Shown here: piece after piece, positions 17,223-23,893 of the stretch
Position numbering within the stretch: position 1 is the stretch's first letter
Layout: every line of letters begins with the position of its first letter
NCBI RefSeq assembly: GCF_009739465.1
Contig: NZ_WHOM01000075.1
Coordinates: 23,932-62,257, forward strand
DNA: 38,326 nucleotides
From: Streptomyces apocyni
Lineage (GTDB): Bacteria; Actinomycetota; Actinomycetes; Streptomycetales; Streptomycetaceae
Reading direction: 5' to 3'
Made by a program: the position numbers and the translations under genes
The notes under the pieces: generated by a model
Told to the model about the DNA's origin: nothing
What the model saw: only the letters and a program-made list of their open reading frames with translations
The model's database searches: none

Positions 17223-17975
17223 TCAGAGCGCCGCCATCCGGCGGCCGACGTCCCTGACCAGCTCGGCCTCCTGGTCGACGAGGTAGAAGTGCCCGCCGGG
17301 CAGCACCCGCATCTCGAAGCCCTTGGGGGCGAGGCTCTCCCAGCCGCGCACCCCCGGCTCGTCCACATCGGGGTCCCCCTCGCCCAGGTAGCCGACGACC
17401 GGGCACTCCAGCTGGATGCCGGGCCTGGCCCCGTAGCGGGCGACGATCCCGAAGTCAGCCTCGATCGCGGGCAGGATCAGCTCGCGCAGGTCCGGGTCCT
17501 CGAGCAGCGCGGCGTCCGTACCGCCCATCCGGCGCACCTCGGGCAGCACGTTGTTCTTGTCGGCCAGCTCCGCCCGCGGGGTGAGCAGGTGCGGGGCCTT
17601 GCGGCAGGAGACCATGAGCAGTGCGGGCGGGGTGCCGTACCGCTCCTGGAGCCGCAGGGTGACCTCGTAGGCCAGGGACGCGCCCATGCTGTGGCCGAAG
17701 AGCGCCAGGGGCGTGCCGGTCGCCGCGAGCGGCCGCAGTTCCTCGGTGAGCGCGTCCGCCATCGGTTCCATCGCGGTGAACAGCGGTTCGGCGATGCGCT
17801 CCTGACGGCCCGGGTAGCGGGTGGCCAGCACCTCCACACCGGCGCCAAAGGCGTGGCCCCAGCGGTGGAAGAAGCTGGCGGAGCCGCCTGCGTGCGGCAG
17901 GCACACCAGCCGCGCGGCGGGCGGGCCCTGGATGGCGTACCTGCGCAGCCATGCGCTGTCGATGCCAAGTGCCAC
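17223..17975 (-). CDS. Type II (editing) thioesterase
   Basis: This 250-residue protein is a GrsT/RifR-type external thioesterase: LVCLPHAGGSASFF near the start, YPGRQER, the nucleophile elbow GHSMG with Ser96, GEGDPDV with the acidic residue near 201, and PGGHFYLV with His229. It hydrolyses misloaded or stalled acyl groups from carrier proteins. The GTG at 17975 has GGAG 11 nt upstream. It lies downstream of the acyltransferase gene, separated by a 10-bp tandem repeat. A homologue that has lost residues equivalent to 28-169 lies at 30980-31309, next to a second acyltransferase. Confidence 0.93.
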   Translation of the reverse strand: MALGIDSAWLRRYAIQGPPAARLVCLPHAGGSASFFHRWGHAFGAGVEVLATRYPGRQERIAEPLFTAMEPMADALTEELRPLAATGTPLALFGHSMGASLAYEVTLRLQERYGTPPALLMVSCRKAPHLLTPRAELADKNNVLPEVRRMGGTDAALLEDPDLRELILPAIEADFGIVARYGARPGIQLECPVVGYLGEGDPDVDEPGVRGWESLAPKGFEMRVLPGGHFYLVDQEAELVRDVGRRMAAL

Positions 17976-17990
17976 GGTGGGTCGTTCTCC

Positions 17991-18040
17991 TTGTCCTTCG
18001 CTGTCCTTCGCTGTCCTTCGCTGTCCTTCGCTGTCCTTCG
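17991..18040. repeat. Decanucleotide tandem repeat (CTGTCCTTCG x5)
   Basis: Five consecutive 10-bp units, the first with T for C, fill most of the gap between the acyltransferase stop and the thioesterase ribosome site. Ten-base units change the spacing without shifting helical phase much. The matching gap in the duplicated pair (30934-30979) has no such repeat. Confidence 0.9.
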
Positions 18041-18046
18041 CCCGCT

Positions 18047-19033
18047 TCAGTCCCTGACCGCGTGGACGGCCAGCTGCTCCAGCGCCTCGGGCCCTTCGAC
18101 GGACACGACCTCGACGTCCGGCGCGATGCGGCGGATCAGCCCGGCCAGGGTGCGGCCGGGACCGAGTTCGACCAGGCGGCGGCAGCCGAGCCGACCCGTG
18201 AGGGTCCCGACGCTGCGCTCCCACTGCACGGGGGAGGTGAGCTGCCGGGTGAAGTGCGCCGGCCAGTCGCAGTCGCCCGTGTACGGTTCGGCGTCGACGT
18301 TCGCCACCACCGGCAGGTGCACCGGGGCGAACGCGGTGTTCTTCAGGGCGATGGTCAGCGCCGCGGCAGCGGGCTCCATGTACGGGCTGTGGAAGGCGCC
18401 GCCGACCTGGAGCCTGATCATCTTGGCGCCGATCGAGGGCGCCAGGGCGCCGAGTTCGTCGATGCCTTCGAGGGAGCCGCCCACGACCGTCTGGCCGGGG
18501 GCGTTGATGTTCGCCACCCACACCTGGTGGCCCTCGTCGCGGAGCCGGCTCACCAACTGCTCCACGTCGGCCAGAGGTGCGGCGACCAGCACGCCCATGG
18601 TGCCCTCGCGGCCCAGCGCGGCGTCCCGCATGGCCCGGCCCCTGGCCGCGACCAGGGCCGTCGCCGCACTCAGGCCGAGCCCTCCGGCCGCGGTGAGCGC
18701 CGCGTACTCGCCCAGGCTGTGGCCCGCGCAGGCGACGACTTCGCTGCCCGCTTCGGGGCCTATCGCGCCGCGGCGCACCGCCTCGGCGTGCGCGAGCACG
18801 GCGACGGCGAACACGCCGAGCTGCGCCAGGTCGGTGCGCTTCAGTTCGGCCGCGGGGGTGCGCAGCAGGAGTTCGGGAATGTCCTGACCGGCCGCATCGG
18901 ACATTTCCTCGGTGAGTTCCCAGGAAGGGGTAAGACGCCACGGTTCACCCATGGCCTCTTTCTGCGTTCCCTGTCCGGGAAATACCAGACCGATCGGCAA
19001 TGGGTGCCGCACCGGGTGATTCGGCTCGTTCAT
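18047..19033 (-). CDS. Malonyl-CoA:ACP acyltransferase (FabD-like, copy 1)
   Basis: This 328-residue acyltransferase has the FabD motifs FPGQGTQ near the start, Ser106 in AGHSLGEY, RGRAMRDAA with the conserved Arg, and GAFHSPYM with His215. It moves malonyl units from CoA to ACP. The ATG at 19033 follows AGGAAG. It is the first gene of the minus-strand polyketide run. The second copy at 29986-30933 is very similar over the whole length and also sits next to a thioesterase gene, so the pair was duplicated. The longer open frame upstream of the ATG has no family similarity. Confidence 0.95.
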   Translation of the reverse strand: MNEPNHPVRHPLPIGLVFPGQGTQKEAMGEPWRLTPSWELTEEMSDAAGQDIPELLLRTPAAELKRTDLAQLGVFAVAVLAHAEAVRRGAIGPEAGSEVVACAGHSLGEYAALTAAGGLGLSAATALVAARGRAMRDAALGREGTMGVLVAAPLADVEQLVSRLRDEGHQVWVANINAPGQTVVGGSLEGIDELGALAPSIGAKMIRLQVGGAFHSPYMEPAAAALTIALKNTAFAPVHLPVVANVDAEPYTGDCDWPAHFTRQLTSPVQWERSVGTLTGRLGCRRLVELGPGRTLAGLIRRIAPDVEVVSVEGPEALEQLAVHAVRD

Positions 19034-19378
19034 GCCCGCCTTCCTCAGGGTGTTCACCGGAGAGCGCGGAAGGTCCGGATCCGCTGTACAGATCCGGACC
19101 CTCGCACATCGGCGGAACACGGTGGGGTGACCCGGCCGCCGGGGACTGGTCATTCGGCAGAGCCCAAATCCCGTTCCTTGAACTCCATACAAGTGCGGGA
19201 CACGCGCCGGTCGCAACACGCCTTTCAGGAAGTTGCCAGCCGCCGCGGATCCTCGACGGCGGACGGCACGCCGCTCTTACCCGTCGGCCCGAATCGGACC
19301 TGGCTCACTCGATTTGCCGGACAGCGTGACGTGACGGGCGCAACTTCCTGACAGGCCGCTCCAACCCGCCCTCGGAGG
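19034..19378. promoter_or_regulatory. Upstream region of the polyketide operon
   Basis: There is no gene in these 345 bp. The region must contain the promoter of the acyltransferase gene. It holds the perfect inverted repeat at 19072-19100, listed separately. I could not settle on a -35/-10 pair. Confidence 0.45.
19072..19100. promoter_or_regulatory. Perfect inverted repeat upstream of acyltransferase copy 1
   Basis: GGTCCGGATC (19072-19081) and GATCCGGACC (19091-19100) are exact reverse complements with a 9-bp spacer, ending 38 bp before the ATG of the first gene of the operon. It could be an operator for a dimeric regulator, or a leader-RNA hairpin. No identical element is seen before acyltransferase copy 2. 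Confidence 0.6.
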
Positions 19379-20116
19379 TCACCGCAGTGTTGACCGCTCG
19401 GTGGGTGCCAGCCGTAGCCGTTGCGTGGTCGTGGCCCAGCGCGTCGAGAGGGTGGGCAGCACCTCTTCGCGCCAGCGTTCCGCATGCTGTAGGCGGTCCA
19501 GATGATCGTCGATGTGGGCTTCGTCGGCGAAGCGTGCGAACGATACGAAGACCTCCTCGCCGGTCCGTACCGGCAGTGCCGGGAAGGTGTTCGGGGCGTG
19601 CTCCGACCGCAGGTACGCCATGGGCTTGCCGCCGGTCTCGGTCAGTAGGGGCCGCATGCGCTGCTCGAAGAACTCGAGGAATGTCGTGTCGAACGGGCCG
19701 TCGCCGTGCCAGATCGTGGCGAGGATGAGCGACGGCGGTGATGCGGCCGTCGTGCCGGGGGCTGGCCGGGTGCTGGCTGGCATGGGGAAGCCGCCCTGTG
19801 CCGAGGCTGGCCGTAGCAGCAGTACGTTATCGGAGTCGATCATCGTCGCGTTGGCCTCGTCGCGGTGTGCCTGCCAGGCCGGTCCGCCGTAGAAGTTTCC
19901 CAACGCCTTGGCGCGGTGTGGCATGTCTTCGAAGCCGCGGAGCCAGACGAACCGGTCGGGGTTGTCCAGGTCGCGGAACTGGCCGAGGAGAGTGATGCCT
20001 GCGGTCTCCTGGGTCTCGACGAACTCCCGGTCGAACAGATCGATCAGCACGTCTCGCTGTCCTGGGCGCAGCGTGTACTGCCGCAGTTCGACGACCGGAC
20101 ACCGTGGGGATTTCAC
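19379..20116 (-). CDS. NIPSNAP-family protein
   Basis: This 245-residue protein has the NIPSNAP domain pattern, with two ferredoxin-like repeats. The first starts VVELRQYTLRPGQRD and contains FRDLDNPDRFVWLRGF. The second contains FLEFFEQRMRPLL and FVSFARFADEAH. These small proteins are common next to oxidative-stress or aromatic-metabolism genes, and their chemistry is mostly unknown. The GTG at 20116 has AGGAG 8 nt upstream. A palindrome matching the one before the neighbouring Rrf2 gene lies 24 bp upstream of the start, so the Rrf2 regulator probably controls it. It may be independent of the polyketide pathway. Confidence 0.85.
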   Translation of the reverse strand: MKSPRCPVVELRQYTLRPGQRDVLIDLFDREFVETQETAGITLLGQFRDLDNPDRFVWLRGFEDMPHRAKALGNFYGGPAWQAHRDEANATMIDSDNVLLLRPASAQGGFPMPASTRPAPGTTAASPPSLILATIWHGDGPFDTTFLEFFEQRMRPLLTETGGKPMAYLRSEHAPNTFPALPVRTGEEVFVSFARFADEAHIDDHLDRLQHAERWREEVLPTLSTRWATTTQRLRLAPTERSTLR

Positions 20117-20139
20117 GAGCGTTGCTCCTCATTGAGTTG

Positions 20140-20160
20140 TTGGAACAGTTCTTGTTACAG
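20140..20160. promoter_or_regulatory. Probable Rrf2-type operator upstream of the NIPSNAP gene
   Basis: TTGGAACAG, three bases, then TTGTTACAG form an imperfect 9-3-9 palindrome. It matches the perfect site at 20643-20663 in 7 of 9 and 8 of 9 arm positions and has the same spacing. Confidence 0.65.
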
Positions 20161-20201
20161 CTGAGGGTGTGGTGACGGCCGTACGGCGACCGGGCCTGGC
20201 T

Positions 20202-20630
20202 CTAGTTGACCAGCGTCTCGCGAAGCACGTCAGCGATCGACGTTTCCGTCAGCTCCCGCCGCATGGCTCGCTCCACCCGGCCGTAGGCCTCGCTCAGGGC
20301 GGGTCGAATGCCTCGGCCGACCGGGCACTCCAGATTGGGCTCGGTGCGGTGCAGGCCGAACGGCGGCTCCGACCCGACGGCGTCGTACACCTCCAGCAGG
20401 GTGATCTCCTCTGGCGGGCGGGCCAGGCTCCAGCCCGCACCGGCGCCGTGGCGGACCTCCACCAGGCCGGCCCGTCGCAGGTCGCCGAGGCTGCGCCGGA
20501 TGATCACGGGGTTGGTGTTGACGCTGGCCGCGACCTGGTCCGAGGTCAGCACCTCCTGGCCGCGGCGCTGCGCTAGTGCCAGCCACGCCAGCACATGCGT
20601 CGCGATGGTCAACCGACTGTTCGCAGCCAT
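20202..20630 (-). CDS. Rrf2-family transcriptional regulator
   Basis: This 142-residue protein has the Rrf2 layout: an N-terminal winged helix-turn-helix (residues about 8-65, including LTSDQVAASVNTNPVIIRR and a GAGAGWSLARP wing), then a dimerisation helix. Only one cysteine is present (LECPVG), so it lacks the three-Cys set that binds an iron-sulfur cluster in IscR or NsrR. It is closer to YwnA-like members that sense small molecules or oxidants. The ATG at 20630 has AGGAG 5 nt upstream. It likely represses itself and the NIPSNAP gene through the two matching palindromes. Confidence 0.88.
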   Translation of the reverse strand: MAANSRLTIATHVLAWLALAQRRGQEVLTSDQVAASVNTNPVIIRRSLGDLRRAGLVEVRHGAGAGWSLARPPEEITLLEVYDAVGSEPPFGLHRTEPNLECPVGRGIRPALSEAYGRVERAMRRELTETSIADVLRETLVN

Positions 20631-20642
20631 CACCTCTCCTTT

Positions 20643-20663
20643 CTGTAACAGATTCTGTTACAG
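20643..20663. promoter_or_regulatory. Perfect palindromic operator upstream of the Rrf2 gene
   Basis: CTGTAACAG and CTGTTACAG are exact reverse complements with a 3-bp ATT spacer, directly upstream of the Rrf2 ribosome site. The position suits autorepression. Confidence 0.75.
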
Positions 20664-20691
20664 CTGTCCCCGCTGTCAAGCCTTGGTGGAT

Positions 20692-21618
20692 TTAGCCCCG
20701 TCCGCGGCCCCGTCCCCGACGCCGGAGGTGGCGCCTCGGGCGCAGGTTCGGCAGCCGGTGGGCTACTCGTGGGTACTCCTCGTGCAGCAGTCGGCCGACG
20801 AGTGCGCCTCCGAAGACCACGACCCCGACGCCCACCAGCCAGGACTGGACGACGAGGACGGTGCCGAACGGGCCGTACGTGACGGCGTTGGACGCGATCA
20901 GCGGGGAGAACACGTACCGCGAGAAGATCCTCAGGCCGGTCAGCCCGATCAGTGTCACGATCGCGCCCGGCAGCAGGGCGAGCCAGCCGACCCGCCCGCC
21001 GAGCAGCATGCGCTGCGACCACCAGAAGAACAGCAGGGTGCCGGTGCCCGTGGTGGCGACATGCCAGAGGGAGGTCGGGAAGCCGTAGCCGTCCGGCGCG
21101 CGGTGCTGGGTGATCTGGGCCGAGCCGAAGAGATAGCCGATCAGCACGGCGGCCCACACCGCGTGCCGCCACATGGTGTGCCAGCGGGCGGTGGGCAGCT
21201 CCCAGACCTTCTCGTACCCGGTCTGGATGGACCAGCCGAAAGTCAGGCCGAAGACGCACAGGGTCGCGAGGCCGAACGACGTGGTGGTCTCCAGTACTTG
21301 CCGGGGCTGGGTGAACAGCTCCTCCACCTGTTCCTGGACCGCCGCGGAGACGCCGAGCCCCTCGCCCAGCCACGCGGCGAACCCCCGGGCGTTCGCCGGG
21401 GCGGTCGCCGAGATGACGATGAGCAGGGGCACCAGCGTGAGAAACCCCAGCGCCGCGAAACCCATCGAGCGGTGCATCAGCTCCAGCTCGGCGCTCCGCC
21501 GCCATAGCCGGGCCGCGACGGAGTCGCCCAGGGCGGCGTACAGCCGCCGCCACAGCGCTGGCGGACCCTCGGGTTCGCCGTCGGGTCCGCCCTCGGTGCC
21601 GGAAGGTTTCTCGTGCAT
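20692..21618 (-). CDS. YihY/BrkB-family (YhjD-like) membrane protein
   Basis: This 308-residue protein has about six membrane segments (about residues 50-70, 115-135, 150-170, 185-200, 210-235 and 245-270) and a very basic Arg/Gly-rich C-terminal tail. The family core MGFAALGFLTLVPLLIVI and the GWSIQTGYEKVWEL region support YihY/BrkB membership. The proteins are integral membrane proteins without an established transport substrate. It stands between the Rrf2 gene and the secreted-protein gene on the same strand. It is probably not part of the biosynthetic pathway. Confidence 0.85.
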   Translation of the reverse strand: MHEKPSGTEGGPDGEPEGPPALWRRLYAALGDSVAARLWRRSAELELMHRSMGFAALGFLTLVPLLIVISATAPANARGFAAWLGEGLGVSAAVQEQVEELFTQPRQVLETTTSFGLATLCVFGLTFGWSIQTGYEKVWELPTARWHTMWRHAVWAAVLIGYLFGSAQITQHRAPDGYGFPTSLWHVATTGTGTLLFFWWSQRMLLGGRVGWLALLPGAIVTLIGLTGLRIFSRYVFSPLIASNAVTYGPFGTVLVVQSWLVGVGVVVFGGALVGRLLHEEYPRVAHRLPNLRPRRHLRRRGRGRGRG

Positions 21619-21705
21619 GCTCTGTGGCCTACCCGGGGGCCTCAGCGGTGCCCTGCGCTGCCTCGGACCGTCAGCCGCTTGCCGGGTGAGATCACCCTAT
21701 GGGGC

Positions 21706-22437
21706 TTACTCGCAGCCGCGCTGCCAGTTCCAGCCGATGAAGGTGTTGCGAAGGTCCACGTCGAAGGTGCAGGAGGCGGTGCCGTCGGGCTTGAGCTCGA
21801 TGGAGGAGTGGTGGGTGTTCGCGTAGCGGTTGCCGGTGATGTCGAAGATGCCCTTGTAGGTGAAGTCCGCTGTCGAGTCGGAGCGGGAGGTGGTGCAGTC
21901 CGTGGTGCAGTCGTCCGTGCTGGCGGAGGACTTGAGGGACCAGCCCGCGTTCCAGGGCTCGCGGTTCCACTCCTGGCGGGCCTCGGTGGACGCGGTGGTG
22001 ACGCGGGTGTCGTCCGTCTCCCAGGTGGAGGTCGTGTACAGGCCCGTCATGCGGATGTTGCAGCAGTCGTACATCTCGTTCCAGCTGCGGAGCTGGTGCT
22101 GACCTGTGGTGGATGAGGCGGATGAGGTGGACGAGGTGGCGGCGGCGGTCGAGAGGCTCGCCTTGCGGGTGGTGGGTGCGGAGGACGACGACGGTACGTA
22201 CTTCACCGGGCCCAGCTTCGGCGCGCAGTCCTCGCCGATGGTGACCTGCTGCTGTACGGCCATGCCGGGCGGCGGCGCTGGCAGTTCCCCGGACAGCTTG
22301 AGGTCCCCGCACGGCTCACCCTGCTGGGCGGCGGGCTTGGGGTCGGCCACGGGGGTGGCGGCGGCAGCGGTGCCCACGGGGAGCGCGAGCAGGAGGGCTG
22401 CCGATGCGGCCGTGGCGAGGGCGGTTCTGATGCGCAA
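21706..22437 (-). CDS. Secreted protein of unknown function
   Basis: I do not recognise this 243-residue protein. It starts with a Sec-type signal peptide: basic start, a hydrophobic run rich in Ala and Leu, and an AAAA cleavage region near residue 25-28. The mature part has eight cysteines, including an adjacent pair (YDCCN) and a CTTDC spacing, and a Ser/Thr-rich linker around residues 80-110. Even cysteine number and export suggest disulfide bonds. The start is the TTG at 22437 after AAAGGG, the only candidate that places the signal peptide at the N-terminus. It follows the SnoaL-like gene by 80 bp. Confidence 0.7.
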   Translation of the reverse strand: MRIRTALATAASAALLLALPVGTAAAATPVADPKPAAQQGEPCGDLKLSGELPAPPPGMAVQQQVTIGEDCAPKLGPVKYVPSSSSAPTTRKASLSTAAATSSTSSASSTTGQHQLRSWNEMYDCCNIRMTGLYTTSTWETDDTRVTTASTEARQEWNREPWNAGWSLKSSASTDDCTTDCTTSRSDSTADFTYKGIFDITGNRYANTHHSSIELKPDGTASCTFDVDLRNTFIGWNWQRGCE

Positions 22438-22517
22438 GTTCTTTCCCTTTGGTGTTAGTTGGGTCAGCTGGGACCGGCGTACGTTGTCGTCAGTCAGCTT
22501 CTGAAGTTCCTGAGTCG

Positions 22518-22958
22518 TCAGCTGTGGATCAACTGCTGGAACTGGGCGGTGTCGAAGATGTCCTCCATGCGCGTGGCGCGACCCTCGCGGATCGTCCACG
22601 AGTGGACAAAGGTCAGGGTCTCGGTGTGGCCGTTCACCGAGGTGACATCGCGGACCCCGAAGACGATCACACGGTCGCCGGACCGTATGAACTCCCGTGG
22701 TTGCAGGCGCATCCCGCCGATGACCGTGGGGACATGAGCCAGGAACTCCTTGACGCCCGCGTGGCCTGACTTGGTGCCGCCGAGGCCGAACTCGGCCATG
22801 GACTCGGGGTGTACCCAGGCGATGTCGGGGGCCAGCGTGCTCAGGAGACCCTCCACGTCGCGGTCGCGGAAGGCGCGGTACGCGGCGTGCACCACGTCGA
22901 GCGGGTCGGAGAGACCAGGAGTGTCGAGCTGACCGGGCGCGTCGGGCTGACCAGGCAT
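22518..22958 (-). CDS. SnoaL-like/NTF2-fold protein
   Basis: This 146-residue protein has the SnoaL/ketosteroid-isomerase-like fold: VVHAAYRAFRDRDVEGLLSTL as first helices, then alternating strands (VIVFGVRDV, FVHSWTIREG, MEDIFDTAQF). Members act as cyclases, dehydratases, isomerases or hydroxylase partners on small aromatic or polyketide substrates. The ATG has GGAGG 5 nt upstream. It lies 11 nt after the SDR gene, which follows the A-T-TE synthetase. In the p-terphenyl pathways of Streptomyces (echoside/terfestatin type, from memory) an arylpyruvate A-T-TE enzyme is followed by a reductase and a dehydratase. This gene may be the dehydratase of such a set. Confidence 0.82.
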   Translation of the reverse strand: MPGQPDAPGQLDTPGLSDPLDVVHAAYRAFRDRDVEGLLSTLAPDIAWVHPESMAEFGLGGTKSGHAGVKEFLAHVPTVIGGMRLQPREFIRSGDRVIVFGVRDVTSVNGHTETLTFVHSWTIREGRATRMEDIFDTAQFQQLIHS

Positions 22959-22969
22959 GGGGTTCCTCC

Positions 22970-23893
22970 TCAGGACGTGACGTGGTCGGGGTAGAGCGCC
23001 TGAAGGGTGCGGCGGATGCCGTCCCGCCAGGTCACCTGGCAGGGCCCGGTCAGGGCGCGGCGCAGCGTGGGGTCGAACTGGTAGGTCTCGCGGGTGACAT
23101 CGCTGGGCACCAAATGCGCCTGGACGCCGGTGAGTTCCTCGATGTGGCGTACGCAGTCGGTGATGCCGACGGACTCGTCGCCACCCCAGTTGACCAGCGT
23201 GGCGGGGGTGGCGGCCGCCTCCCACAGCCGTGGGACTTGCTGGACGAGGTCGTCGGTGTAGAGGAGGGAGGCCCAGTTCTGGCCGGTGCGGGGGACCGGG
23301 ATCGGCTCTCCGGCCAGCATCCGCTTGAAGTACAGCATCGGCACACCGCCGTAACCGCCGGGCCCGTACGCGATGTTGAGGCGGGCGATGGTGGTGGGGA
23401 GGCCCAGCACTTGGGCGAAGGCCCGTACCGCGCCCTCGGTGGCGATTTTGCCCACCGGGTAGGCGGGCAGCCAGTCCGCCACCCCGTCCACCGGGTCCGA
23501 CTCGGTGTACTGGTGGTCCAGGGTCTGCCGGGCGTAGACGGCTCCGGTGGACACGTAAAGGAACGACTCCGCGCTGCGGCAGTGGGTCATCAGGCGGCCC
23601 GCCGCGACTGAGTTGACCTCGGAGGCGGCGTTGAAGTCGCCGTCCTCGCCGCGGCGTACCGCGGAGTGGATGACGTGGGTGAAGTCCTCGGGCAGGCCCT
23701 TGAGGGCGTACTCGCTGGTGTCGTCCATGTCCCAGCGCCAGGTGGTGATGGACCGCTCGCGCAGCTCGCGCTCCACGCCCGGGGTGCCGAACCGGCCGAG
23801 GCACCAGACCTCGTTCTCCCCGGCGAGTGCTTCCGCGACCGGTCGTGCCACCTGCCCGGTGCCGCCGGTGACCAGGATCTTCTTGCCCTTCAC
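22970..23893 (-). CDS. NAD(P)-dependent epimerase/dehydratase-type extended SDR
   Basis: This 307-residue protein is an extended short-chain dehydrogenase: the nucleotide-binding motif VTGGTGQVA (about residues 8-16), the Ser in YVSTGAVYA, the catalytic pair in YPVGK, and LNIAYGPGGYGG. It could reduce a quinone or ketone, or epimerise a sugar. Its GTG overlaps the stop of the A-T-TE gene (GTGA), so it is translationally coupled. Coupling to an arylpyruvate-type synthetase favours a reductase acting on the synthetase product over a sugar enzyme; no glycosyltransferase is seen in the window. Confidence 0.88.
   Translation of the reverse strand: MKGKKILVTGGTGQVARPVAEALAGENEVWCLGRFGTPGVERELRERSITTWRWDMDDTSEYALKGLPEDFTHVIHSAVRRGEDGDFNAASEVNSVAAGRLMTHCRSAESFLYVSTGAVYARQTLDHQYTESDPVDGVADWLPAYPVGKIATEGAVRAFAQVLGLPTTIARLNIAYGPGGYGGVPMLYFKRMLAGEPIPVPRTGQNWASLLYTDDLVQQVPRLWEAAATPATLVNWGGDESVGITDCVRHIEELTGVQAHLVPSDVTRETYQFDPTLRRALTGPCQVTWRDGIRRTLQALYPDHVTS

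Noticed and set aside
17991..18040. Tandem repeat as a possible CRISPR array
   Set aside because: Units are 10 bp and contiguous, without spacers and without cas genes.
21684..21697. Small GGGTGA/TCACCC palindrome as terminator of the secreted-protein gene
   Set aside because: The stem is only 6 bp with a 2-nt loop and no T-run; too weak to call.
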